A DNA stretch of 43,558 nucleotides from Prochlorococcus sp. HOT208_60m_813G15 (GTDB lineage: Bacteria > Cyanobacteriota > Cyanobacteriia > PCC-6307 > Cyanobiaceae), in assembly GCA_002026165.1 (NCBI GenBank), contig MWOS01000090.1:1-43558 (forward strand). The letters are read 5' to 3'. Positions 16,342-25,339 of the stretch are shown piece after piece (positions within the stretch are counted from its first letter, which is position 1; each line of letters begins with the position of its first letter). Position numbers and translations under genes: made by a program. The notes under the pieces were generated by a model, which was not told where the DNA came from, searched no databases, and saw only the letters and a list, made by a program, of their open reading frames with translations.

Positions 16342-18915
16342 TTACTTTGACAAGCTGAAATCGTTTATTTCATCAAATTGAAGATAACGATAAAGTTCCT
16401 CTGAATATGGATTAATTTTATTTTTAGTAATATCCTGATATTCTTCTATTTCAGGTATTTTTCCAAGCAGTGCGCAAACTGCGGCTAATTCTGCACTCCC
16501 TAAAAATACTTGTGCATTCTTGCCAAGTCTATTGTCAAAATTTCTTGTACTTGTAGAAAATACTACAGAACCTTCATCTACTCTAGCTTGATTTCCCATA
16601 CATAAAGAACACCCTGGCAATTCTAGTCTTGCACCACAATCTTCGAATATTTTATAATAACCTTCAGCTTTTAGAGTTTCTTCATCCATTTTTGTTGGCG
16701 GACAAATCCATAATTTAGCTTTCAAATTTTGTACTCCTTCAAGAACTTTCGCTGCTGCCCTGTAATGACCAATATTTGTCATGCAAGAACCTATAAAAAC
16801 CTCGTCAATATTTGTATTTGCAACATCCATGATTTCTTTTACATTATCTGGATCATTAGGGCAAGCAACTATAGGTTGTGTTACTTTTGCTAAATCAATT
16901 TCAATGATTTCTTCATACTGAGCGTTTGAATCTGGTTGAATTAATGATGGTTTTTTCAACCAATTTTTCATATCATTTATTCTCCTTGAAATCGATTTTG
17001 AATCTTCATAATTGCTCTCTATCATTTTTTCTAACAGGCAAATATTGCTTTTTAAGTATTCTTGAACAGTTTCTTGGGATAAAAGTATTGTGCTACCAGC
17101 GCATGAGCGTTCTGCAGTAGCATCAGTAAGTTCAAAAGCTTGTTCAAGTTTTAGGTTTGGTAATCCCTCAATCTCCATAATTTTCCCGTTGAATATATTT
17201 CTCTTATTTTCTTTCTCAACAGTTAAGAGTCCCTTTTTAATTGCGAAGAGAGGAATTGCATTTACCAAATCTCTAAGAGTAATTCCTGGTAATAATTCTC
17301 CCTTAAATTTAATCAGCACAGATTCCGGCATATTTAATGGCATTGATCCTATTGCAGCGGCAAAGGCAACAATGCCCGAGCCTCCAGGAAATGAAATTCC
17401 AAGAGGAAATCTTGTATGACTATCTCCACCTGTGCCAACAGTATCAGGGAGAAGCATTCTGTTAAGCCAGCTATGAATTATGCCGTCTCCAGGTTTAAGA
17501 GCTACCCCACCTCTTTGAGATATAAAATCAGGCAATTCTTTATGGGTAATTAAATCTACTGGTTTAGGATATGCAGCTGTATGACAAAAACTTTGCATCA
17601 CTAAATCTGCTGTAAATCCTAAACAAGCAAGTTCTTTTAGTTCATCCCTAGTCATTGGCCCAGTAGTATCTTGACTGCCAACTGTGGTCATAATTGGCTC
17701 ACAGGTCATTCCTGGCCTAACTCCATCTAAACCGCATGCTTTTCCTACTATTTTTTGAGCTTGAGTAAAGCCGGCACTACTTTCGGTTGGATTTTGTGGT
17801 CTGATAAATATTTCACTTGGTTGATAATCTAATTTGGTTCTAATTTTGTCTGTAAGAGATCTTCCAATCATAAGATTAATTCTTCCGCCAGCTTGAATTT
17901 CATCAGTAAGAGTTGATGGATATAAGTCGAATTTGCTTATAAATTCTTCAGTATTTGAATTTTTTTCAATTTTTTTAATAATGCCTTTATAAGGATATAT
18001 TTTAATAACATCTCCTGTTTTCATATTAGATACGTCAGCTTCTATAGGTAAAGCTCCTGAATCTTGAGCAGTATTAAAGAAAATTGGGGCTATTTTGCTA
18101 CCAATTATTATTCCACCTGTTTTTTTGTTTGGAACAAAAGTGATATCTTCTCCTATATGCCAAATGAGTGAATTAATAGCAGATTTTCTAGAACTCCCTG
18201 TTCCAACAACATCTCCAACATAAGCTATCGGTAAATTTTGTTTTTTTAAATTATCAAGAATCTTGAGGCCATCAGGTTTTTTAAATTCCAACATAGCTAA
18301 TGCATGCATCGGAATATCAGGGCGTGTTGTTGCATGTACAGCTGGAGATAAGTCGTCTGTGTTTGTCTCTCCGTCAACTTTAAATACTAAACAAGTAATC
18401 TCTTTCTCCAGAACTTTTTTATTTTTGAACCATTCTGCATTTGCCCAACTATTTACAACCTCTTTTGCATACATATTATTTTGAGATAATTCAAAAATTT
18501 CATTAGCGGAGTCGTAAACAAGAATAATATTTTTTAAAACTTCTGCCGCTTTTTTTGCAAATAAACTATTGTCTCCTTTAAGTATTTCAACCAAAGAATT
18601 TACATTGTATCCGCCTATCATTGTTCCTAGTATTTCAATTGCTTTTTCGGGATTAATTGATTTGCAATATTTTTCGGAATTAACAATAGCTGTAAGCCAG
18701 CTTGCTTTTACATAAGCAGCCTCATCAACTCCTGGTGGTACTCTATTTATTAATAAATCAAGTAAATAAGATGAATCGTAAGTGCTATCTTGTTCCAATA
18801 ATTTTGTAATACAATTTGTTTGCTCAGCATTTAGAGGTAAAGGAGGTATACCTTTGGCATCTCTTTCAGCTACGTGAGCTTCATAATCTTTTAGCAATGT
18901 TTCCAAATTCTTCAT
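16342..18915 (-). CDS. acnB: Bifunctional aconitate hydratase 2 / 2-methylisocitrate dehydratase
   Basis: AcnB interconverts citrate and isocitrate, feeding the 2-oxoglutarate branch that supplies carbon skeletons for nitrogen assimilation. The 857-aa protein has the AcnB domain order: an N-terminal helical HEAT-like domain, then the swivel domain (FKVDGETNTDDLSPA..., GTGSSRKSA), then the Fe-S catalytic core. The three cluster cysteines are visible in GSCMTNIGHYRAAA (about 710) and CSLCMGNQ (about 768 and 771). DSHTRFPLG is also present. AcnB, and not AcnA, is the usual aconitase in cyanobacteria. The start is ATG 18915, divergent from the DAHP synthase gene across 97 bp. The ClC gene follows 9 bp downstream. 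Confidence 0.97.
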   Translation of the reverse strand: MKNLETLLKDYEAHVAERDAKGIPPLPLNAEQTNCITKLLEQDSTYDSSYLLDLLINRVPPGVDEAAYVKASWLTAIVNSEKYCKSINPEKAIEILGTMIGGYNVNSLVEILKGDNSLFAKKAAEVLKNIILVYDSANEIFELSQNNMYAKEVVNSWANAEWFKNKKVLEKEITCLVFKVDGETNTDDLSPAVHATTRPDIPMHALAMLEFKKPDGLKILDNLKKQNLPIAYVGDVVGTGSSRKSAINSLIWHIGEDITFVPNKKTGGIIIGSKIAPIFFNTAQDSGALPIEADVSNMKTGDVIKIYPYKGIIKKIEKNSNTEEFISKFDLYPSTLTDEIQAGGRINLMIGRSLTDKIRTKLDYQPSEIFIRPQNPTESSAGFTQAQKIVGKACGLDGVRPGMTCEPIMTTVGSQDTTGPMTRDELKELACLGFTADLVMQSFCHTAAYPKPVDLITHKELPDFISQRGGVALKPGDGIIHSWLNRMLLPDTVGTGGDSHTRFPLGISFPGGSGIVAFAAAIGSMPLNMPESVLIKFKGELLPGITLRDLVNAIPLFAIKKGLLTVEKENKRNIFNGKIMEIEGLPNLKLEQAFELTDATAERSCAGSTILLSQETVQEYLKSNICLLEKMIESNYEDSKSISRRINDMKNWLKKPSLIQPDSNAQYEEIIEIDLAKVTQPIVACPNDPDNVKEIMDVANTNIDEVFIGSCMTNIGHYRAAAKVLEGVQNLKAKLWICPPTKMDEETLKAEGYYKIFEDCGARLELPGCSLCMGNQARVDEGSVVFSTSTRNFDNRLGKNAQVFLGSAELAAVCALLGKIPEIEEYQDITKNKINPYSEELYRYLQFDEINDFSLSK

Positions 18916-19012
18916 TAGTAAGGTTTAATGCCTAATCTATTGTTATTTTTAATATTGAAAAGGAGAGTATTCATAAATGCTTTTTTAAATATTCAAACAT
19001 CTTAATTAATCA

Positions 19013-20080
19013 ATGACGACATCATCAAATAATTCAGCTTTAGAAAAGACATCTGATTTACATGTTGTTGAAACACGTCCATTAATACCTCCAAGCAGAT
19101 TACATAATGATATACCTTTAGATCACGCCTCTGCTAATACAGTATCTAAAACAAGAAGTTCGATACAAAATATTTTGCATCATAATGATCAGAAGCTTTT
19201 AGTCATTGTGGGTCCATGTTCAATTCATGATCTTGAGGCAGCAAAGGAATATTCAAAATATATTCAAAATTTTCGAGCAATTTATAAAGATAAATTAGAA
19301 ATAATCATGAGAGTATATTTTGAAAAACCAAGAACAACTATTGGTTGGAAGGGAATGATAAATGATCCTCATCTAGATCATTCTTATGATATTAATACTG
19401 GTTTAAGAAGGGCAAGAAGTTTGCTTTCATATTTAGCAACTCGTGGCATACCTTCTGCTACAGAATTACTAGATCCAATTGTTCCTCAATACATTGCCGA
19501 TTTAATAAGTTGGACTGCTATAGGTGCGCGGACGACAGAAAGTCAAACTCATAGGGAAATGGCATCAGGATTATCAATGCCTATAGGCTTTAAAAATGGA
19601 ACGGATGGTTCTTTTGCTACTGCAATTAATGCAATGGAGTCGGCTTCAAAATCCCATCATTTCTTGGGTGTAAATGAAAATGGGATGGCTTCCATAGTAA
19701 ATACTACAGGAAATCCAGATGGACATATAGTTTTAAGGGGCGGTTCAAAAGGTCCAAATTTCGAAAATGATCATGTTAAAAGAATTTCAGCTGAATTGAG
19801 GCAATGTAATCTTCCTCATAAAGTGATGATTGATTGTAGTCATGGTAATTCTAATAAAGACTTTCGAAAACAGTCGGAAGTGCTAAAAAATATAGCTTCT
19901 CAAATATGTAATGGTGAAAAAAATATTTTAGGAGTTATGCTTGAAAGTCATTTGAAGGAGGGAAATCAAAAACTTTTAAAAAAAGAAGATCTCCAGTTTG
20001 GCAGAAGCATTACAGATGCATGTATAGATATAGAAACAACAAAAGAATTACTCGCTATTTTATACAATTCACTTAGCTAG
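19013..20080 (+). CDS. 3-deoxy-7-phosphoheptulonate (DAHP) synthase, type I
   Basis: DAHP synthase condenses phosphoenolpyruvate and erythrose 4-phosphate, the first committed step to chorismate. The 355-aa protein is of the AroF/AroG/AroH class: VGPCSIHD, the phosphate-binding KPRTTIGWKGMINDPHLD, AIGARTTESQTHREMASGLS, FKNGTDG, and the metal-binding DCSHGNSNKD. The N-terminal extension (about residues 1-50) contains the segment that in this class carries the feedback site, but which amino acid inhibits it cannot be read from sequence alone. The start is ATG 19013. Its end overlaps the convergent phytol kinase-like gene by 8 bp. Confidence 0.95.
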   Translation: MTTSSNNSALEKTSDLHVVETRPLIPPSRLHNDIPLDHASANTVSKTRSSIQNILHHNDQKLLVIVGPCSIHDLEAAKEYSKYIQNFRAIYKDKLEIIMRVYFEKPRTTIGWKGMINDPHLDHSYDINTGLRRARSLLSYLATRGIPSATELLDPIVPQYIADLISWTAIGARTTESQTHREMASGLSMPIGFKNGTDGSFATAINAMESASKSHHFLGVNENGMASIVNTTGNPDGHIVLRGGSKGPNFENDHVKRISAELRQCNLPHKVMIDCSHGNSNKDFRKQSEVLKNIASQICNGEKNILGVMLESHLKEGNQKLLKKEDLQFGRSITDACIDIETTKELLAILYNSLS

Positions 20081-20714
20081 TTATAAAAAAATTAAAAAAT
20101 AATGCTGAACAAATTGGAACAATGAAATTATCTATTCCTAAAACACTAAATTGTTCGAGCAAAGTCGCAAAAAAAGCTATTGTAAAATAATTTAAATTTA
20201 AACTATTTTGCTGGGCGTATCCTACTGAGTAAACTACTATCAAACTTGTTAAAAACATTGTCATAGTTCCATATAAAGATTTTTTTTGCTTAAAAAAAAT
20301 CCAACTCTTTGAATTAAGGCTTTTTCCTATTAACCCAGCTAATCCATCTCCAAAAGTCATTATGAAAAATCCACTAATTAATGCATATGGATCTTCATCC
20401 CAGAAAAGATAAATCAAAATAAATAAACTTAGACAATAAAATAATGTTCCATAACTCTTTCTCTCAACATCCTCAATTGTTGGAAATAATTTATAGGTGT
20501 AATTGATGAAAACCATTAATGAAACAATTCCTGTAAAAATTAGAGCAGAGTTTTGATTAATTTTTAAAAATTGAGCAATTGGTATTAAAGGTCCGATTCC
20601 AATATGTATTATTTTTCTGACAATTTCATTGCCATCTTCATTATATTTTTTAAAAACTATTGATATTAAAAAAATTGAAAATAAATATAATAAAACTACA
20701 ATAAATTTTATCAA
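20073..20714 (-). CDS. Phytol kinase-like (VTE5/dolichol kinase family) membrane protein
   Basis: A 213-aa protein with about six or seven membrane segments. It carries RKIIHIGIGPLIPIA at residues 33-47, SYGTLFYCLSLFI, and the cytidylyl-lipid type motif FGDGLAGLIGKSLN followed by KKSLYGTMTMF. These are the hallmarks of the CTP-dependent phytol kinase / dolichol kinase family. Phytol kinase salvages phytol from chlorophyll breakdown for tocopherol and other prenyl lipids, a plausible role in this organism. The start must be TTG 20714, just 5 bases after the sigma-factor stop; the next ATG lies about 65 codons in and would delete the family motif. It is probably co-transcribed with the sigma factor. 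Exact substrate is inferred. Confidence 0.8.
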   Translation of the reverse strand: MIKFIVVLLYLFSIFLISIVFKKYNEDGNEIVRKIIHIGIGPLIPIAQFLKINQNSALIFTGIVSLMVFINYTYKLFPTIEDVERKSYGTLFYCLSLFILIYLFWDEDPYALISGFFIMTFGDGLAGLIGKSLNSKSWIFFKQKKSLYGTMTMFLTSLIVVYSVGYAQQNSLNLNYFTIAFFATLLEQFSVLGIDNFIVPICSALFFNFFITS

Positions 20715-20719
20715 TTTGA

Positions 20720-21739
20720 TTAAGCTGCTTTTTGATGAGTTGTCATTACTCTAAGTTTTAATATTGCTTTAGCTTCTAGTTGCCTTACTCTTTCTCGTGA
20801 AACATTAATTTGTCTTCCTATTTCTGCAAGTGTTAATGGCTCTTCACCATCTAGGCCAAATCTGAGCTTCATTATTTTTTGTTCTCTTTCATTTAATTGA
20901 GAAAGCCAAGTTCCTAAATGCTCTTTTTGTATAGTTCTATCCATACCTTCCATAGGCTCTTCACAGTTTGGATCAGGTATGAGTTCACCAAGAGTACTTC
21001 TATCTTCTTCGCCTCTTGCGTGAGCATCTAGGGACGCGCAAGGAGCACTTTGAGAAATTAAATCTTCTAAATCTTTTTGATCAATTCCCATTTCAGTTGC
21101 CATTTCCAATCTGGTAGGTTGTCTCCCAAATTTATGTGATAATTCTCTAGAGATTCTTCTCATTTTGGATAGTTTTTCACTTATATGAATAGGTAAACGG
21201 ATTGTTCTTGCACTGTTATCAATAGCCCTTGTCATTCCTTGCCTAATCCACCAGTAAGCATAAGTTGAAAATTTATATCCCATAGCAGGATCAAATTTAT
21301 CTACAGCCCTTTCAAGGCCAATAGCTCCTTCCTGGACAAGGTCTAATAATTCAAGCCCTTGGTTTTGGTATTTTTTTGCAACGGAGACAACAAGCCTAAG
21401 ATTAGCTGCCATCATTCTATCCCTGGCTCTTTTGCCAATTTTAATTTGATAAAGATTTCGTTGCGTTCTATCAGTTTCAGGAATTTGTAGCAATTTTTTC
21501 ATGTTTTGAACATGATGAGCTAACTCTATTTCCTCAGCGGGAGTCAAAAGAGGTACTCTACCAATGCTACTTAAGTAATGGCCAATAGAATCTGAAGCGA
21601 GTCTGCCAGATTTTTTTTGGCTTTGTTTTGCCGTAAGACTGGATTTCGATTTGCGAGACTTTCCCGCAGTGTTTGGTAATCTTGGCTCATCAAAATTATT
21701 ATCTGAAGAGCTTTTCGCAGATTCCAGAGGGATCCCCAT
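20720..21739 (-). CDS. RNA polymerase sigma factor, sigma-70 family, group 2
   Basis: A 339-aa sigma-70 protein. Region 1.2 is seen as DSIGHYLSSIGRVPLLTPAEE; region 2 contains AANLRLVVSVAKKYQNQGLE, DLVQEGAIGLERAVDKFDP and the -10 recognition helix YKFSTYAYWWIRQGMTRAI; region 3 has EKLSKMRRISRELSHKFGR; region 4.2 is the helix-turn-helix TLAEIGRQINVSRERVRQLE. It lacks the long acidic region 1.1 insertion of the primary factor; its lysine- and serine-rich head is short. This fits a non-essential group 2 factor that reads primary-type promoters under stress. A strong AGGAGG lies 8 bases before ATG 21739 (5 bases before the adjoining GTG 21742), so I prefer the ATG. Confidence 0.93.
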   Translation of the reverse strand: MGIPLESAKSSSDNNFDEPRLPNTAGKSRKSKSSLTAKQSQKKSGRLASDSIGHYLSSIGRVPLLTPAEEIELAHHVQNMKKLLQIPETDRTQRNLYQIKIGKRARDRMMAANLRLVVSVAKKYQNQGLELLDLVQEGAIGLERAVDKFDPAMGYKFSTYAYWWIRQGMTRAIDNSARTIRLPIHISEKLSKMRRISRELSHKFGRQPTRLEMATEMGIDQKDLEDLISQSAPCASLDAHARGEEDRSTLGELIPDPNCEEPMEGMDRTIQKEHLGTWLSQLNEREQKIMKLRFGLDGEEPLTLAEIGRQINVSRERVRQLEAKAILKLRVMTTHQKAA

Positions 21740-21747
21740 CACCCTGG

Positions 21748-21753
21748 CCTCCT
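21748..21753 (-). promoter_or_regulatory. Consensus Shine-Dalgarno of the sigma factor gene
   Basis: A full AGGAGG sits 8 bases before ATG 21739. Such complete sites are uncommon in this window, where most genes show weak or no Shine-Dalgarno sequence. It fixes the start and suggests efficient initiation. Confidence 0.7.
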
Positions 21754-21856
21754 AAATAATGGATTTTTTAAAAAGCTAGCACTGAAATTGAAATAAAAAC
21801 TACTTTTACGTTGAAATTTTAAAGACAAAAAATTTTTTTTTCATGCTTATTTATGG

Positions 21857-21880
21857 AAATCCATTGATATGATTGGATTT
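21857..21880. repeat. Inverted repeat in the ppk-sigma intergenic region
   Basis: AAATCCA (21857-21863) pairs with TGGATTT (21874-21880) around a 10-base loop, ttgatatgat. A third copy of TGGATTT lies near 21763. The 208-bp gap (21740-21947) must hold both the ppk end and the sigma-factor promoter; it is extremely AT-rich and contains no gene I can support. The repeat could be an operator or the stem of a weak terminator. Confidence 0.4.
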
Positions 21881-21947
21881 TATAAAAATTAAAAAAAATT
21901 TAAAATATTAAGTAATTTTTTAAATGTTGTAAAAATCAATATTAATT

Positions 21948-24026
21948 TTATTTTTCTATGAGGTCAATTTGTGAACGATTATTCGATGAATCTAATTTAT
22001 ATTTCGAATAAGAACCATCTTCCTTCATTATCCAAGAAAAGTAATCATCTTTAATGTAGGTTTGCAAAAGCGAGTATATTTTAGATTTCAATTCATACTC
22101 CTCTATCGGAGTGATAGCTTCTATTCTTCTATCAAGATTTCTTCTCATCCAATCTGCACTCCCAATAAAAACCTCATTATCACCGTTATTACAAAACCAA
22201 AAAATTCTTGAGTGTTCCAGAAAATGGCCAATAATGCTTATGACTTTAATATTGTCACTTAAATTTTTTCTTTGGGGATATAAGCAACAAATACCTCTAA
22301 TGATAAGGTTAATTTTTACACCTGAGTCTGAAGCTGAATAAAGAAGCTTAATTATTTCTGGGTCTACTAAAGAATTCATTTTTGCAATTATTTCGGCTTT
22401 TTTGCCTTCCTCTGCATTTTTAATTTCTCTTTTTATCAGAAATATAAATTTCTCTCTCATCGATGAGGGTGAAACTAATAACTTTTGATAATTTTTTTGT
22501 TTAGAAAAACCTGATAAGTAGTTAAATAACTCAAGTAAATCTGATGCTATATCAGGATCAGTTGAAAGTAATCCTAAATCTGTATAAAACTTTGAAGTAT
22601 TAGAGTTATAATTTCCTGTACCTATATGGAAATAATTCCTTAATCGTCCTTTTTCTTTTCTTACTATTAAAGCTATTTTTGTATGTGTTTTAAATCCTAT
22701 TATTCCATAGACAACATGAATTCCAGCTTGTTCAAGTTGTTTTGCCCATTGAATATTATTGTCTTCATCAAATCTTGCTTTTAGTTCAACAAGAGTCATT
22801 ACTTCTTTCCCATTCTCTGCAGCTCTCATTAAAGCTGAAATGATAGGCGAATCCTTGGAAACTCGATATAAGGTAATTTTTATAGCCATTACAAGTGGAT
22901 CATCAGCTGCTTTGTTTATAAACTCTTCAACTGAAGTTCTAAATAAGTCGTATGGATGATGAAGCAGAATATTTTTTTTTCTAAGTATATTAAAAATAGA
23001 ATTTTGGCTATTGTTTGAAGGTAAATCTAAATTTTTTAATTTTGGGTGAGTTTTCCCAATTAGTAGATTTTCTTTTAAATCCTCTCTATTAATTTTTGTA
23101 AGCTGATTTAAATCGTCAAGGCCTAAAAAACTTTTGCTAAAGTAGATGTATTCTTTTTGTATTGAGATACTTTCAATTAGTAATTTCAGAATATTTTCTG
23201 GCATATCCCATTCAACTTCTAATCTAACTACGTCTCCACCTAATCTTCTCTTTTGCAAACTTTGTTCAACTGCTAAAAGAAGATCATCAGCTTCAAGTTC
23301 TTTTAATTCTAAATCTGCGTCCCTTGTCACTCTAAAAAAAGAGTAATTTATACACTCCATTCCATTAAATAAAGTATTTATATTATTCCCAATTAAATCT
23401 TCAACACTTATGAAAAAATATCTACTTTCATCTCCATGTTGAATAATTTCATTGGGAATTTTTATAAATCTTTTTATATTTTTTGTTGGTATTTTTACTC
23501 TGACAAACTGATTTTTAGAATTTTCTCCATCCCTTATTAATGCTGCCAAATTTAGACTTAAATTACTTATAAAAGGAAATGGATGTGATGGATCGACAAC
23601 TAATGGAGTTAATAAAGGGAAAATAGATGAAGTAAAGAAGTTATTACACCAATTCATTTGATTTTCGTTTAGGTCCTTATATTTTTTTAAAATTACACCT
23701 TTTTCTTTTAATTCATTTTTTAATTCATTATTTACATAGCTTTCTTGAAGAGTAGTTAATTTTTTTACTTCTTTGTTGATTTTTGATAATTGCTCTTTAG
23801 GGGTAAGTCCGTCAATACTTTTTTTAGTAATTCCTGCTTCAACTTGAGCCTTTAACGAAGCTACCCTTACCATAAAAAACTCATCAAGATTATTACTAAA
23901 AATTGAACAAAATTTTACTTTATCTAGGATTTTATACTCCTTTTCCATACCAGTTAGAAGTACTCTTTTATTGAATTCAATCCAACTTAATTCTCTATTA
24001 ATAAAAACATCAGCCTGGCTTTTCAT
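21948..24026 (-). CDS. ppk: Polyphosphate kinase 1
   Basis: PPK1 makes long-chain polyphosphate reversibly from ATP, a phosphate and energy store. The 692-aa length is normal. Motifs: the N-terminal NRELSWIEFNKRVL; DPSHPFPFISNLSLNLA; HHPYDLF; and, in the catalytic half, FKTHTKIALIVRKE with the autophosphorylated histidine (about residue 445), HIGTGNYNSNTSKFYTDLG, and LEHSRIFWF with the second active-site histidine (about 603). The MFS gene upstream ends in the same bases (TAATG), so the two are probably translated from one message. No Pho-box-like repeat is obvious nearby. Confidence 0.97.
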   Translation of the reverse strand: MKSQADVFINRELSWIEFNKRVLLTGMEKEYKILDKVKFCSIFSNNLDEFFMVRVASLKAQVEAGITKKSIDGLTPKEQLSKINKEVKKLTTLQESYVNNELKNELKEKGVILKKYKDLNENQMNWCNNFFTSSIFPLLTPLVVDPSHPFPFISNLSLNLAALIRDGENSKNQFVRVKIPTKNIKRFIKIPNEIIQHGDESRYFFISVEDLIGNNINTLFNGMECINYSFFRVTRDADLELKELEADDLLLAVEQSLQKRRLGGDVVRLEVEWDMPENILKLLIESISIQKEYIYFSKSFLGLDDLNQLTKINREDLKENLLIGKTHPKLKNLDLPSNNSQNSIFNILRKKNILLHHPYDLFRTSVEEFINKAADDPLVMAIKITLYRVSKDSPIISALMRAAENGKEVMTLVELKARFDEDNNIQWAKQLEQAGIHVVYGIIGFKTHTKIALIVRKEKGRLRNYFHIGTGNYNSNTSKFYTDLGLLSTDPDIASDLLELFNYLSGFSKQKNYQKLLVSPSSMREKFIFLIKREIKNAEEGKKAEIIAKMNSLVDPEIIKLLYSASDSGVKINLIIRGICCLYPQRKNLSDNIKVISIIGHFLEHSRIFWFCNNGDNEVFIGSADWMRRNLDRRIEAITPIEEYELKSKIYSLLQTYIKDDYFSWIMKEDGSYSKYKLDSSNNRSQIDLIEK

Positions 24027-25309
24027 TAAGATACTTTTGAATTTTGATTTTTAAAAGAATTATTATTTTTACCCTCTGCAATAAGGTATATCATGAAAAG
24101 TAAGATAACGGAACCAGCTATAAAAGGTGATTTGGGACCAAAACTATCATAAACCCTTCCGGCCATTGCAATGCCTAAAACCCCTCCAAGACTCTGCAGA
24201 CCCTGAAGGTTACTTAGAATTGAGCCTTGTTTATTAACGTCTAATTTCTTTGATATTAGTGCTCTTAACGTGGGTGTAATTAATCCTGCCCCAACGGCTA
24301 AAAATGAAACAGCTGAGTAAATATTAAGTGTCGCATTTTCTTTTGGAGCAATTATTAAAAGAGCACACGCCACAAGAATAAAGCCTGATCCTATAAGTGT
24401 TAATCGCATTTCGCCAAATTGCTTTACCAGAGGCCCAATTAATCCTCCCTGAACGATAATCGCAATGATTCCTACTACAACAAGAGTTCCACTTGATGCT
24501 TTGGTCGTCCAGTTTAAAGATTCTTGGAGGAAAAATATAAGGATATTAGTCAATCCAGTAAAAGCAATAAAGTAAATAAAAAAAGCTAATGATAATTTCT
24601 TAATCTTTTTTTCTTTGAAAACTGTAAATAGAGCTTTTAAAGGGTTTTTTAAAGTAGTTTTTGATTTATTTATTTCACTATTAGGCTTGGTTTCTGGTAA
24701 GTAAAAATATACAAGGAGAAAATTTATTATTGGAATGATTGAGGCTATCAAAACTGGAATAATAAAATTATTGTTTGTATTTCTTGCAAAAATTACTACA
24801 AAAATATTACCTAAGAAAAAACTTAAACCAAAAGCTACACCAATAAGACCAAATGTTTTTGCTCTTTTTTCAGGGCTTGAAATATCTGCAAGGATTGTTG
24901 TTGCAGTAGCTGCAGTCCCCCCACTCAAACCGTCAATAAGTCTCGCTAAAAATAATAAAAATAACGGGATAGCGGCTATTGAATTTGACCAATTAAAAAG
25001 AACTGTAAAAGATAATATTGATATTCCTATTACTGACCCAGTAATACAAAAAAGAGTGACAGGTCTTCTTCCATATCTATCACTCATAAGTCCTATAAAA
25101 GGAGAAGCTGTAAATTGAGCTAATTGGTAAGTACATGATAATAAACCATATGTACTTGCTTTAGAGTCAAAAAGTAAAACAAAAGAGGGTAATATAGGTA
25201 ACAGTATACTTTCACTTAAACGATCATTTAGAAGAGTTATAAACGCACTAAGGAGAGTAAATTTTTTATTTGGTTTTAATAAACTTTCTTTCACAATATT
25301 TACCTTCAT
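24026..25309 (-). CDS. Major facilitator superfamily transporter
   Basis: A 427-aa protein with twelve predicted membrane helices. Motif A appears in the first cytoplasmic loop as GLMSDRYGRRPVTLF, and the antiporter-type motif C region is seen as GLSGGTAATATTILADISSPEKRAKTFGLIG. The overall look is that of TetA/multidrug-type drug:proton antiporters (DHA1). The substrate is not deducible. Its stop codon overlaps the ppk start, forming a two-gene unit, but nothing in the sequence ties it to phosphate. The start codon is only 30 bp from that of the divergent cobA, so promoters of both genes must reach into coding sequence or be very compact. Confidence 0.88.
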   Translation of the reverse strand: MKVNIVKESLLKPNKKFTLLSAFITLLNDRLSESILLPILPSFVLLFDSKASTYGLLSCTYQLAQFTASPFIGLMSDRYGRRPVTLFCITGSVIGISILSFTVLFNWSNSIAAIPLFLLFLARLIDGLSGGTAATATTILADISSPEKRAKTFGLIGVAFGLSFFLGNIFVVIFARNTNNNFIIPVLIASIIPIINFLLVYFYLPETKPNSEINKSKTTLKNPLKALFTVFKEKKIKKLSLAFFIYFIAFTGLTNILIFFLQESLNWTTKASSGTLVVVGIIAIIVQGGLIGPLVKQFGEMRLTLIGSGFILVACALLIIAPKENATLNIYSAVSFLAVGAGLITPTLRALISKKLDVNKQGSILSNLQGLQSLGGVLGIAMAGRVYDSFGPKSPFIAGSVILLFMIYLIAEGKNNNSFKNQNSKVS

Positions 25310-25339
25310 TGCTATTAACTTTTACTACCATACTTGTTA

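Noticed and set aside
17090..17419. 109-aa plus-strand frame inside acnB
   Set aside because: Lies wholly antisense to the conserved AcnB core; no independent support.
24735..25118. 127-aa plus-strand frame antisense to the MFS transporter
   Set aside because: The MFS reading has clear membrane helices and motif A; the antisense frame is its lysine/proline-rich mirror and has no family features.
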